A stretch of DNA of 64,000 nucleotides from Diadema setosum (lineage: Eukaryota > Echinodermata > Echinoidea > Diadematoida > Diadematidae): NCBI GenBank assembly GCA_033980235.1, contig CM067072.1, positions 32,401,759-32,465,758 of the forward strand, in the 5' to 3' direction. The position numbers and the translations under genes were made by a program. The notes under the pieces were generated by a model, which searched no databases, was not told the origin of the DNA, and saw only the letters and a program-made list of their open reading frames with translations. Positions within the stretch are counted from its first letter, which is position 1. Each line of letters starts with the position of its first letter. This document shows, piece after piece, positions 11,014 to 21,939 of the stretch.

Positions 11014-11147
11014 TTTTGTCGACGAATGATCACTTTCGTAACGAAATATTCCGTGCGACACTTTGCGCTCAATGATTTTGTTCATGGTTTAAACCATGGT
11101 TTAAACCATGGTTTCATTGGTAGCACTTTCGTGAATTCGGGCCATAG
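11014..11147 (-). repeat. Right arm of the 130-bp inverted repeat
   Basis: The complement reads CTATGGCCCGAATTCACGAA, GAAACCATGGTTTAAACC, AAAGTGTCGCACGGAATATT, and so pairs with 3850-3977. A triplicated GGTTTAAACCAT block near 11,083-11,115 is a local expansion absent from the left arm. Just inside (10,960-11,013) are further alternating ACGAAATGACATTTTGT-type motifs. Confidence 0.75.
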
Positions 11148-11479
11148 AGTTTAAAGAACAATGCAGAGAGACATGGCTGTTCCACTAAGAGTCTTATTAC
11201 TGCTAGAATCCGAGAAACAAGTGTTAATCGTGCCGTGTTCCAGGGATCAAGGCTTGCTATGCACTTTGGAGGCAGTTGGAACCCACAAAAGCTCAAGAAA
11301 GGAGAAGTAGTGGGTCGAATGGTTGACCTGCGTGGCAGAAATCCTCGAAGGAAAAGTAAAAAAAAAAAGAAACAAACAAACAAACAAAAAACTTTCAAAA
11401 GTGATGATATTACAAACAAATGAAAAGCACTCTCGGAGTGCAGACCTCCGCCAAGCAGCTCATTTCCACTTAGACAATT
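11148..11479. other. Intergenic, nothing recognised
   Basis: No gene is supported. The sequence includes an AAAC-type simple repeat at 11,358-11,390. The overlapping 60-120 aa ORFs on both strands reflect this simple repeat and have no domain signature. Confidence 0.5.
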
Positions 11480-12104
11480 CAATTCAATTCAAACTTTATT
11501 TCATTTTTCGAAAAGAACATTAACATTACACTTTCATTGGTAACAGAGAATAAGGTTACATAATCAAAACAAAGTAAAATTGAAAAGAGAACATAATTGT
11601 GGAACCTTGGGGTAACAAATAATGTTGTAATGAAAATTGACTGAAGTGATATAGACGATATAACATTACACAAAATATCGAAAAATGGAGGGACCCACTA
11701 AAAAGGCAATGCTTGTAGAATGTGGTCCCTTCAGGTACAGAATGTCAATAGAAAATGAACTGATGCAAAAAGGGGAAAAAAGATCGGGAATAAAGTCAGA
11801 TTAAAAAAATAAAAGGTCTGGAAGCCCAATAAGAAGACAGAGTAACGGACAAACACACATACACACGCGAATTAACATTAAACGAGACTGAGACGACAAA
11901 ACTTATGAAAGGGGACTTTAATACAAGACAGAACGAGACAAGGTTGACATAATAGGAAGACAATACAGCGGACAGAAAGGAAAAACAGATCCAGCGATCC
12001 TCGACAGAACTATGTCGAAAAAATATTGGGATGCGAGAAAGGGATACATAAATATGGAAAAATAGAGAGAAATAGATGCGGAGGTACTACAAGTAGAATT
12101 GAAT

Positions 12105-14034
12105 CTACTCAGCAAGAGTCTCAGGATAACAGGGACGAGAAAATATGTGATTCACTTCTGTAGGAACATAACATTGCAATAGAAACAACTTTAATCTCCT
12201 TTTAAATGAAAATATAGAAGGTGAATTTCTTACATGTCTTATGTCATTATTCAGAAAATTCCAATACGTTGGGCCAGTATAAATAAGTGTGTTCTTAGCA
12301 AGAATCGTTCGTAAGAGAGGTAAGTGAAATTCATTGGAACGTCGAGTGGGATAGTAATGGAATGATTGATTTCTTTGAAACATAGAATCGAAAATGGAGG
12401 GGAGTGAGTTGTTACTGTACGTATACATAAATTGCCCCAAATTAAATAAATACAAATCTTTAATTTTTAGCAGCTTATTTGCGGCAAATAACATATTTGA
12501 GTGGGAGGGTTTGAAAGGATAACTGATGACACGGTGACGGAGAGCTTTCTTTTGTAGAAGGAACACTCTATCCTGTAGGTTCTGGTGAGTGTTGCCCCAA
12601 ACTAAAACACCATAATCAAGATATGGCAATATCAGTGAGGAATATAACATAAGTAATGATTTTTGTGGGATATACAATTTCATTCTATTTATAACACCTA
12701 TATTACGTGAGATTATGTTGGATATAAAATCAATATGTAACTTCCAGGAAAGTTTGTCGTCAACAATAATTCCAAGGAATTTAAAATGTGAAACTTGTTC
12801 TAAATGAAAATCATTCAAAACTATAGCTGTACTCAAAATGTCGACAGTATTACTAAAAATCATATATTTCGTTTTTGGGGTATTCAATGATAATTTATTG
12901 GCTCTTACCCAATTATTCACTTTTTGTAATTCAGTATTGACTTTTTGAACAAGAAAATTAACATCATTGTGGGCAAAAAAATACACTGGTATCGTCAGCA
13001 AAATGGATAAAGGATAGTACATCGGATGCCTGGCAAAAATCATTGATATAAACAATAAATAATAGTGGCCCTAATAAACTTCCTTGTAGAACGCCAAAAT
13101 TCGCTTCCTTTAATTGTAACAAATTGTCTTCTATTTCCTAAATAACTCCTGAACCACTCCAAGGCCTTCCCACGTATTCCGTAATGTGATAGCTTGTTGA
13201 GTAGAATATCATGATCAACTGTGTCGAAGGCCTTGGAGAAGTCCAAGAAAATAGTAATTAAATGAGAGTGATTATCAATTGCATGAGCCACTTGATCAAC
13301 AAAGTATAAAAGAGCATGAGTTGTATTATGCTTCTCTCGAAAACCAAATTGAGAATTAGTCAAAATATTATGCAACTTCAAAAAATTAATAGTTCTCTTA
13401 TAAATGAGTTTCTCTAAAACTTTGGACAACGATGATAATAGTGAAATTGGACGATAATTACTGACTTCATATTTGTCACCCTTCTTAAATAATGGAATTA
13501 CTTTGGCCAGTTTCATCTTAACAGGAAGCACACCATTAGAAATTGATAAATTGAAAATATGAACAAATGGATCAGCAACTGAACACCTTTAAGAATACAA
13601 TTATCTATATCATCGTAACCAGAACTCCTCTTGTTCTTAAAGGAAGATACAATATCCATAATCTCATGCCTATTGGTTGGAATAAAATAAACAGAATTGG
13701 GATTGCACTGATCTAGGTATTCAGTAAAGTGATGCTCTGACGCAGGGATATTTTGGGCGTAATTTTCACCTATCTTTGAAAAATAAGAATTGAAAACATT
13801 TGCAATGTGAACAGGGTCACTGATGATTTCATCATTCAACTTAATATTATCAATAGCTGAATGTTTACTCGAAACATTCATAGCTTGCTTTAAAACATTC
13901 CAAGTGTTTTTCATATCAAACTTATATCTTTGCAGTTGCTTAAAATAATATTTTTTCTTTTCGGAACGTAAAATCATAGTTAGGGTATTTTTATATGAAG
14001 TGTATTTATGTTTTGATCGCTCAGTTTTTTCCAA
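12105..14034 (-). pseudogene. LINE C reverse transcriptase, frameshifted
   Basis: Three overlapping frames together cover an RT of about 640 residues. Block 13,513-14,034 holds the linker (KNTWNVLKQAMN and RSSGYDDIDNCILK). Block 13,040-13,531 holds the fingers/palm (KVIPLFKKGDK, NYRPISLLSSLSKVLEKLI, FLDFSKAFDTVDH, ALEWFRSYLGNRRQFV). Block 12,105-13,055 holds the thumb and C-terminus (KFLGIIVDDKLSWKLHI, LILPYLDYGVLVWGN), ending near LKLFLLQCYVP. The catalytic ADD box is readable near 12,990 as FADD, next to the T-run frameshift that separates the last two frames. Confidence 0.9.
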
Positions 14035-14041
14035 TTTGTAT

Positions 14042-15098
14042 CTATAATATAATCGATTTTCCTGTTAATCGACCAAAGAATTGATTTTGATATACACGGA
14101 ATCTAGGATTCTTTTTATAGTCTGGTTTCTTTTTTTGCTTTGGAATTACATTATCCAAATTGGAATTGAATATTTCCATGAAATAATCAAAAGACAAATT
14201 GATGTCATCACTTTCAAAAAATCTAGACCAGTCAGCATTTTCGAGAACCGCATCAAGACTAGCTAATTTTTCAGACGAAACTCTACGACTTAATAAAGGA
14301 GATCTAAAAAAAAAAATAGCATTATTAACAGAGGTTATAAGAGCAAAATGAGTCATAATTGGATAATGATCAGTCATATCTGAAAGAATTATATAAGAAT
14401 CAGTAAGGGGTAGGGTGTTAATAAACAAATTATCAATAAGGGTAGCAGAGTAATCTGTGACACGCGTGGGTTTCGAAATAAGCGGAAGAAAAGAGGAGGA
14501 CAAAAATGTCTGAAGAAACTCGTTTGCGACGGTATCATTTCCCGACTTAAGTAAGTCAATAATATTGACATATAATTATTAATTGACATTAATAATTGAC
14601 ATATTGATATTATATAAAAACAAAGATTGTTTCTTCCTCGGCAATTTTAATATTATTAAAATTGCCGAGGAAGAAACAATCTTTGTTTTTAAAAACAGGG
14701 GATTTTACCAATTCAGAAAGGTAAGTTAAAAAATCCTTGATATTAGAGTTGGGAGGTCTGTACATAATGCCTACCACAATATTTCTAATTCCTGGTATAC
14801 ACATTTCTAAAAAAAGGGATTCAACAATATTATCCATTCTCGAAATATCATCATGAACAATACATTCAAAAGTATGCGATATATAAAGTGCAACACCTCC
14901 ACCACTCTTATCGGGTCTATTATTGACAAACATTTTATAGCCGTCAATCGAAAAAAAAAAAAAAAAACTTTCAGAGTTAGAATTTAACCAGGTTCCACTT
15001 AAACCAATAACAGAGAATGACTGATCAGCATCAGTCTCTAAAAATGATTTGAACTCATCAAAATGTTTGTTCAAACTCCGAATATTTAAATGCAACAA
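14042..15098 (-). pseudogene. LINE C AP-type endonuclease, broken
   Basis: The N-terminal part (14,610-15,098) reads LHLNIRSLNKH, a degenerate catalytic block GLSGTWLN (the Glu of the usual TETWL is missing), GGGVALYIS and MYRPPNSN, then GNFN where GDFN is expected. The C-terminal part (14,042-14,503) reads STLIDNLF-like sequence and a preserved DHYPIM block. Between them lies the 37-bp perfect hairpin, which breaks the frame. Loss of two catalytic acids shows it is dead. Confidence 0.85.
14615..14691. repeat. Perfect 37-bp inverted repeat with a 3-nt loop
   Basis: Bases 14,615-14,651 and 14,655-14,691 are exact complements, separated by ATT. The arm is ordinary LINE endonuclease sequence (it encodes ...CFFLGNFN on the minus strand), so one arm is a copied, inverted duplicate of LINE coding DNA rather than an independent element. 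Confidence 0.95.
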
Positions 15099-15145
15099 AG
15101 AAAATATATCATTAGAAAAACTATTTCACATGTCTTTACATTGAT

Positions 15146-15376
15146 TCACCGTAATATATAATTACACGACAAATTTTCATTTAACTCTTCACTGAAATCA
15201 GAGGGCAATTCATTTACGGAAGAGTTTAAATTGTCAGCGACAGAATTGTCATAAAACATTGATCGTGAATTAGATGCTCCACCAACTGAATCTGATTCTA
15301 ACCTTATTTGCCTGAAAAGCTGAAAAAAGTCATCATTTGATAGAGAACTAAACGGAGCATTCGGGAAATTAGCCAT
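15146..15376 (-). pseudogene. LINE C short N-terminal ORF
   Basis: A 76-residue ORF (MANFPNAPFSSLSNDDFFQLFRQI...) lies just upstream of the endonuclease frame. LINE E carries a Cys-motif ORF in the same place. It is probably the start of ORF2 or the end of ORF1. It has no recognised domain. Confidence 0.5.
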
Positions 15377-15390
15377 TGTAAATGTGGGAT

Positions 15391-16385
15391 ATATCTATGA
15401 GCGTTTGTGCTTGATTGTCAGACAATCCACAATTACAGGAACGAGTGAGCATTCCAAGAAAATAATCAACCAACAGAGTGAGGTAGGACACTGGAGAAGC
15501 CAAAGAACATGAATTTTGTTAAAATCATGATGGACAGAGGATCGCTGTGAAGAAGACGAACAGGGAGGAAAAGAGAGCAGTACAAGGTAGACGAGAAAGT
15601 TCAGTGACAACGAAGAGAAACATGGAACACACATAACATGTAAATGAGGACAAATTGGTTGTCTCCGAGGGCTTCCGAGACGATGACAATAGAGAATGTA
15701 TAACACAGAAAACCGAGCGGACATTGGGAACGACATGCATAGTTTTTGACTGGCTCCCGTTATGTAAAGCTAGTGCGCTTTGAGCGCGCGAAAAGGTCCA
15801 GTAGTGATGTAGTGAATGGATAAAAAAGAGAAAAGAATTACTATGTTGAAAAGAAAGACAGGATAGAAAAAAAAAATACCTGTTTGAAAGACAAAACTAT
15901 CGAGTTCAACGTCCTGCTGTTAGAAATAAGATTCGTGTGACACACTTTACGCCTCTCAAACAAGGGCACTCACCCATATAACCTATTCTATGCAAGTAAG
16001 ATGTGACATTGCGGGTACACACGCATGGGAGTTCCTAACATGTCACGCCAACTCATTGACAGTATCACAAACCAAGGCCGAGTAAAAATTACCATTAAAC
16101 GCATATGGAAAGCTGTGAGTGGTGCGAGGTATTAACCAATCGAGTTTAAAAGACTCCCATTATGCTGTAAACGGTGCGATGTTTTAGCCAATCGGGTTGT
16201 AGAGACTCATCATTATGCGTAATCAATATACAAGGGAAACATGGGGAAGGATTTATAAACATAATAGTTTTCGGTGACTGAGTAATCCAACTTTAAGTCA
16301 TTGATGTCATTCGACGTGGGCTCACTAGAATAGAACAACAGGTGGCAGGACAAAAACAAACAAAACACGGGCGTGTTCGAGAAGG
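15391..16385. other. Intergenic or LINE C 5' UTR, no gene
   Basis: Bases 15,391-15,770 may be LINE C 5' UTR; the minus ORFs of 113 and 71 aa there overlap in different frames and have no motifs. From 15,770 to 16,385 no gene is seen. Two similar stretches of about 80 bp (16,105-16,140 and 16,165-16,205, sharing GGTGCGA, TTAACCAATCG or TTAGCCAATCGG) are a small local duplication. Confidence 0.4.
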
Positions 16386-16950
16386 CTAAAAGAAGGCTAA
16401 TGCACCTGAGGTATTCAATAGTTTGTTAGACTGAAGAACACATGAATTTTTAGTGATAACACGGAATTATCGACAACGGATGTGTAACAAGACTAATCAG
16501 TTGTGGGTGCTAAGTACGTAATACGTTACAATAAAGGTTATGCATGACTCAGAGGAGAAGGAATCTGGAGCAGGATTGACGACCACAAAAAAACTGTACA
16601 CTATAATTTAGGTAGAGAATGATATAAAAGCATTGATAGATCGGATTGCCAGTGTAAAGAAAAAATGTGGACTTAAAGGCTGGAGCACCTGAAGTATCAA
16701 ACAGTTTGTTTAACTAAGAGAACATGAATGCGCATAGCAATAACACACATTATAGGCAACTGACATGATTGTATCGAGAATAATCAGCTGTGGGTGCTAA
16801 GTGCGTAATTTGACTACAAGAGAGACTGTGCATGACCATAAGGTGGAGGAATCTGGAGCAGGGTTGACGACCACCAAAACTGTGCAATATCATGCAGGCA
16901 GAGAGTAATATAAAAGCACTAAAGAAACGGTTAGCCTGTGTGAATGTACT
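16386..16950. repeat. Tandem duplication, unit about 285-290 bp
   Basis: Unit 1 (about 16,400-16,665) and unit 2 (about 16,685-16,950) share in order CACCTGA, TTTGTT, ACATGAAT, AATCAG(T/C)TGTGGGTGCTAAGT, GGAATCTGGAGCAGG, TTGACGACCAC, CTGT and TATAAAAGCA. No ORF is conserved between the units. TATAAAAGCA in both could be a TATA-like element. Confidence 0.7.
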
Positions 16951-17920
16951 TCATGGAAGGTTGAAAGAAAATTACACAGGAATCTGGAACAGAGGAATCT
17001 GATTTATATACTAGATTGTTGTTATGCCTGAAAATCATCGGACACCTATCCGGTAGTTGGGAGTAACAGTCATCTCGCGAATATGTATGTACGGCCTGAA
17101 CATACAAACACCCCGGTTCAACAAACAAATTGGAAAGCATATAAAGCAGAATACACGGGGACAATGTTCACATGGCAGGTGGCTGCTAGCAACAAACTAA
17201 CAAAGGATGCGTTCATCGAGGTTACTCAAGCTATGTCAGTATACGTAAGGCACATTAAACAACAGCAGAAATGCATTGAGCACCCGAAACGCAGAACAAT
17301 TATATAATAAGACCTGCTCTTAAAGGGACGGCGCGGCATCAGCCAAGATTCAGCCTTTAACTTTTTCTAGGATACCCCAAAACCACCCTATGAAAAAAAA
17401 CAAAAAGCATCTCATAAAAAAACTTTCCATCATCATTTAATTTTAGGAGAAAGAGAGAGAAAAGGAATAGAAAAGGATAAGTCCCAACCGAAACTGTACC
17501 ATCCCTTCAAGGAGACGCTCGAGCAATGCAGACAAAATACCGACAGTTACCATATTCAAACATGTGCAAAATTACCTGCATTCATACTCTGCATGTAGTT
17601 TTAAATGAAAGTACATTGTATACATTGCTTGTTGTGTCTTGAAAGTCAGGGAAATCCATCAAGGAAAAAAAAACTCAGAGTTCAAACATGTGCAAAATTA
17701 CATTCTCAACATGGGTATAGACATACACGCACCCAATAAAATGCAACGAGCAGGTTTGTTTGAGAATGTGAAAAAATTGGTGCATGATACTTGCTCCAGT
17801 CTACCTTTAAATACACTTATTGAGGTCACTCAACTTACGGTATGGCTACATCAAATAACAGTATGAATGCATGGAGCAGCCGAAACACGAAACAAACAGG
17901 GCTGACTCTTAAAGGGACAC
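16951..17920. repeat. Diverged duplicated module, spacing about 580 bp
   Basis: Bases 17,165-17,335 and 17,745-17,920 are related: GAGGT(T/C)ACTCAA, CAGTAT, AAATGCAT-like sequence, AGC(A/C)(C/G)CCGAAAC and a shared end CTCTTAAAGGGAC. A second pair is TTCAAACATGTGCAAAATTAC at 17,557 and 17,680. The short plus ORFs at 17,083 and 17,639 start in these repeats. They show limited peptide similarity (IEVTQ in both) but no intact frame, so I treat them as non-coding. Confidence 0.55.
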
Positions 17921-18125
17921 TCTGGGCCATGCGGCAATATGATATGCATCTCTATATAGGACAAACTTTCGTTAAAAGGTCACAGAATCTGAACCCATAC
18001 CAGAGACACTAAAAGGTCTAAAAACAGTATGAATGAGAATTATCTACCTACATGACACAACGAGACCAGTCATTTGAATAAAGAAATGAAGAAAAGGAAA
18101 AAGAAAACCGCAACCCAGAACAAAA

Positions 18126-18132
<7 letters not shown>

Positions 18133-18181
<49 letters not shown>
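18133..18181. repeat. (TA)n microsatellite
   Basis: About 24 uninterrupted TA units, preceded by an A-run. Simple repeat; the ORF running through it on the minus strand is not real. Confidence 0.97.
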
Positions 18182-18185
<4 letters not shown>

Positions 18186-19625
18186 CAAATTGAAGAAAAA
18201 AAAGACAAACAACTGGAGGGTATTAACACAAAATCAAAGTAATCAGTTATAATCAGATATGATTTACACATCTTACATATACACTCCGATCAATTATTAT
18301 CTGCAACATTGTCATATAGATAAACCCTATATCAGAAGGAAAAGGTGGAATCAAAAGAAAAAGAAGAAGAGGAGAGAAAGGAACATCAGATGCCGATTGT
18401 AACCGGAAGTCTTTCGTATATGCTGTGGCTTGAAGAAAGAAAAATGATATCTGATCTCCTCATTCAATATTTCACTTTATACAGGAGAGTAATGAAAGGA
18501 AGTAAAAATTCTCTCCATGAAAATGGAGCAGAGCTTTACATCAGTAGGAAAATAATGATAATGATAAATAGCTCATCACACCTGCCTTCCACACTTTGTA
18601 CGTAAATTCTTTTCTCCCTCCTCTTCACTTTCACCATAGCAATTATTGTTCGAAATTAGCACCCCCAACAATAACAAAAATATAAGGAGAGGAAAGAAGC
18701 AAGGCCTCTAATTCATGGGTGTTGTCATAAACGCTATGCAGTATAATGCTTTATCTGACTAGATGAAGCAAGCAGTAAATACGCCATTGCGATACAATAT
18801 TTTTGTTACAAGACCAATTTCAAGCATAATGGAGTGAACATCATGATTGGCACTGTGCGGTCATTTGAAATAATGCAAACAGTTAGAGTGATAGAGCATG
18901 GTGAAAATCTAAATAAATAAATAAATGCAAAATGCAACTACAGATCTGCCTACATTCACGTATCCAAAACAGTGAGATTCCACATGGCAATCGGGGAAAT
19001 ATTTGTGTGTTACATGTATTGCAATGGGTGAAAATAATTTCCAAATCAGGGATTTTTTAATGTTCTCTGATTTCAATATAACCAGAATATGACATTATCA
19101 GGGAGACTCCAGTCGAAGAATCAGGGAGACTTGAATTGGCAGCATCTGCAGTTATATAAAACGCGAAGCATACATGTAGTCATAGCTTACTGAAAAAAAA
19201 AGAAAACACATTAGTTGGGATTAACTCTAAACACTTCAACTCTTATCGTTCAAAGCTGAGCATTTGGCTAAAAAAAAAAGAAAAAAAAATGCTGCTTATT
19301 CCGACAAGGGTGCACCGTGTATACAGTTCAAGATATATTATCAGCAATGTTGCATTCATGATAGTTGCTCTGAAAAAAAGTAAGCAATCGGGCATGCAGC
19401 CCAAACCTCCCGTAATACTTCTCAATATATCAACTTTATATAACTTACAAATTTAACATACTAACATTTTTGCCACTTTTTAAACATAAAACACCCTCGA
19501 CATGAGTAGAAAAACTGTATGGCGAACAGCACTATGACAAGAGGTAAACTTAGCGAGTACAAAAAAATGGTAGCATGATATAGAATGATTGCTCTTAAAC
19601 AAATCCAAAAGAAAAATGTGCAACG
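18182..19625. other. Intergenic, no gene recognised
   Basis: AT-rich DNA with purine-rich stretches (18,345-18,380). The 86-aa plus ORF (18,345-18,605) begins in the purine tract and has no domain. The minus ORFs at 19,243-19,425 and 19,461-19,766 are hydrophobic chance frames over T-rich sequence. Confidence 0.4.
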
Positions 19626-19632
19626 GATACTC

Positions 19633-19872
19633 TTACTCTTTCCAGACAGTCCAAGGAGTCTGCGGGCCGCCACCGGCTTTCGTCTGGCGGGTCTGCAGGA
19701 ACACTTGAGTTCCATTAATGCGTATACGGGTCGACAATTTTTTCTCTCTGCGTAGGTTGAAAGCAATGGAGGCTAGCCTGCCCCTCTCGCGCTTCATTGT
19801 GGGACATGCATGCTGAAAACCGCCTAATTTTCCAATGAAGAAGCCTTTTGCTTGGGTCATCAGAGTCCATTA
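19633..19872 (-). CDS. Possible first exon with TATA promoter, unknown protein
   Basis: On the minus strand, a GATATAAAG box (about 19,893-19,901) is followed after about 25-30 bp by the first ATG (19,872), with a second in-frame-open ATG at 19,860. The 19,860 frame is open for 75 basic residues (MTQAKGFFIGKLGG...) and meets a consensus donor GTAAGAG at 19,632. The ATG at 19,872 lies in another frame and stops after about 50 codons. The island is clearly GC-richer than its surroundings. I do not recognise the protein and find no second exon. Confidence 0.25.
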
Positions 19873-20627
19873 CGTGCCCCGCCCGAGCAGAGCACGCACT
19901 TTATATCACGTATGGACACGTGAAATGGGCGCGTCTTGAACTTCCAAGTTTGTTTACCCTTAGTGTCGATAGATCAAAAATCCCCCAAAATTATTATTTT
20001 TTTTAAATCGCGGAACATTTAAAAACAAAAATGTATTGTTTAGGTGTCATTCTTATTTTATTCATGCAAGTTACATTAAAATGCGTTCACAAACTTTGAG
20101 CCATTTTGCAATTAATCAAAATAATAAAAACAAACAAACGAACGCCCATGAAAATAAAGCCCTCTTCCTTGGTGGAGGTAATACAGCAAGCTTGATCGAT
20201 TCTTGGATGAAAAGCCATACGGGCAAGGAACAGCTCTGCCTTTTTGGCATCGCGCCAAGATCTGCGTGCGAAAGAACAAAAATACGCAATTTGCATAATC
20301 CTTGACCATGAACGCATGCGCGGAAGTTTATTTATTTATTTATTTATATATTCAGACTTTTTTTCAACAGGGTAGCCCCATCAGTAGGCAGGCACTGTTC
20401 TTACTGGCGGCCCTGCACAAACAAACATTACAGTTGACAAAACAGAGACATATACGCCAAATACAACACACTGTAAGTGAACAAGTACAATTCTTCCACC
20501 GAGTCCCCTACATACAGTCACAGAATAACTAATCACTGACAATTACACGCTTACTAGTCAAACAAGCAATAATAACATGGTGGGCCTTCGTATCTATCAA
20601 AACAAACAATTTACCATAAATTTCATC
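19873..20627. other. Intergenic, no gene recognised
   Basis: Bases 19,890-19,960 would be the promoter of the preceding minus ORF. Bases 20,200-20,320 are moderately GC-rich, with ATGCAAAT on the minus strand near 20,290, but carry no recognisable gene. A TTTA repeat lies at 20,329-20,346. Confidence 0.4.
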
Positions 20628-20888
20628 AAAAATTAAAACTAATTAAAACTAATTTCCACTAATAATTTATATTCTTTCTGGTCAGTTTATTCTGTCTTTA
20701 TTTGTTACAAACTCAAAAAGCTGCATCACTTCGGTGATCCCTCGCATTTATCCCCAAGTTGAATTATCCTTCGGGTTTATGCCAGGTTCAAGTGTGTGCG
20801 TGTGTGTCACACACAAACACACTGATATAGCTTCTGACCACCCGAGCATTGAGAATTAAGGGTTTCTGGGACGAACACTGTACTAGGG

Positions 20889-20961
20889 CTTTCTATAGCT
20901 CAGTCGGTAGAGCACCGGTCTAGCAATCCGGAGGTCTCGGGTTCGAATCCCGATGGAATCC
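20889..20961 (+). tRNA. tRNA-Ala(AGC)-like gene, unit 1
   Basis: Internal promoter boxes are good: A box TAGCTCAGTCGG and B box GGTTCGAATCC. D stem GCTC/GAGC, T stem TCGGG/CCCGA and T loop TTCGAAT are all regular. The anticodon loop CTAGCAA gives AGC after T33, with a T-T mismatch closing the loop. The acceptor is poor: in the 7-bp register its first two pairs fail, although GG and CC two bases further out can pair. A T4 run just downstream fits Pol III termination. It may be a real tRNA, a pseudogene or a tRNA-derived repeat. Confidence 0.5.
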
Positions 20962-21214
20962 CATTTTCTTTGCTCACTTTTCCACTAATAATTTATATTC
21001 TTTCTGGTCAGTTTATTCTGTCTTTATTTGTTACAAACTCAAAAAGCTGCATCAATTCGGTGATCCCTCGCATTTATCCCCAAGTTGAATTATCCTTCGG
21101 GTTTATGCCAGGTTCAAGTGTGTGCGTGTGTGTCACACACAAACACACTCATATAGCTTCTGACCACCCGAGCATTGAGAATTAAGGGTTTCTGGGACGG
21201 ACACTGTACTAGGG

Positions 21215-21287
21215 CTTTCTATAGCTCAGTCGGTAGAGCACCGGTCTAGCAATCTGGAGGTCTCGGGTTCGAATCCCGATGGAATCC
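21215..21287 (+). tRNA. tRNA-Ala(AGC)-like gene, unit 2
   Basis: Same as unit 1 except for AATCTGG in place of AATCCGG, which turns one anticodon-stem G-C pair into a G-T wobble. Anticodon AGC, boxes A and B and the TTTTC tract are unchanged. Confidence 0.48.
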
Positions 21288-21540
21288 CATTTTCTTTGCT
21301 CACTTTTCCACTAATAATTTATATTCTTTCTGGTCAGTTTATTCTGTCTTTATTTGTTACAAACTCAAAAAGCTGCATCACTTCGGTGATCCCTCGCATT
21401 TATCCCCAAGTTGAATTATCCTTCGGGTTTATGCCAGGTTCAAGTGTGTGCGTGTGTGTCACACACAAACACACTGATATAGCTTCTGACCACCCGAGCA
21501 TTGAGAATTAAGGGTTTCTGGGACGAACACTGTACTAGGG

Positions 21541-21613
21541 CTTTCTATAGCTCAGTCGGTAGAGCACCGGTCTAGCAATCCGGAGGTCTCGGGTTCGAAT
21601 CCCGATGGAATCC
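21541..21613 (+). tRNA. tRNA-Ala(AGC)-like gene, unit 3
   Basis: Identical to unit 1 through the cloverleaf, including the non-standard acceptor stem and the downstream TTTTC. Confidence 0.5.
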
Positions 21614-21866
21614 CATTTTCTTTGCTCACTTTTCCACTAATAATTTATATTCTTTCTGGTCAGTTTATTCTGTCTTTATTTGTTACAAACTCAAAAAGCT
21701 GCATCACTTCGGTGATCCCTCGCATTTATCCCCAAGTTGAATTATCCTTCGGGTTTATGCCAGGTTCAAGTGTGTGCGTGTGTGTCACACACAAACACAC
21801 TCATATAGCTTCTGACCACCCGAGCATTGAGAATTAAGGGTTTCTGGGACGAACACTGTACTAGGG

Positions 21867-21939
21867 CTTTCTATAGCTCAGTCGGTAGAGCACCGGTCTA
21901 GCAATCCGGAGGTCTCGGGTTCGAATCCCGATGGAATCC
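21867..21939 (+). tRNA. tRNA-Ala(AGC)-like gene, unit 4
   Basis: Identical to unit 1 in the cloverleaf. This last unit ends at TTTTCCACT, where the array joins the right 13-bp flanking repeat, which defines the 3' end of the element. Confidence 0.5.

Larger units (their letters stand above)
11480..15390 (-). mobile_element. LINE C: nearly full-length minus-strand CR1/Jockey-like LINE
   Basis: Reading from 15,390 down: an N-terminal ORF (15,146-15,376), endonuclease (15,098-14,042), reverse transcriptase (14,034-12,105), a 3' UTR of about 600 bp, and a TTGAA-type repeat tail at 11,480-11,497. About 3.9 kb is present, close to complete for this class. It is inactivated by frameshifts near 13,050, 13,520 and 14,040, an A-run at 14,951-14,968, and a 37-bp perfect hairpin in the endonuclease. 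Bases 15,395-15,736 upstream may be its 5' UTR. Confidence 0.9.

Noticed and set aside
20970..21837. Three nearly identical 71-aa plus ORFs
   Set aside because: They arise because the 326-bp unit repeats; the frame crosses the TGTG/CACA tract and shows no protein-level conservation in the dispersed copy at 30.5 kb.
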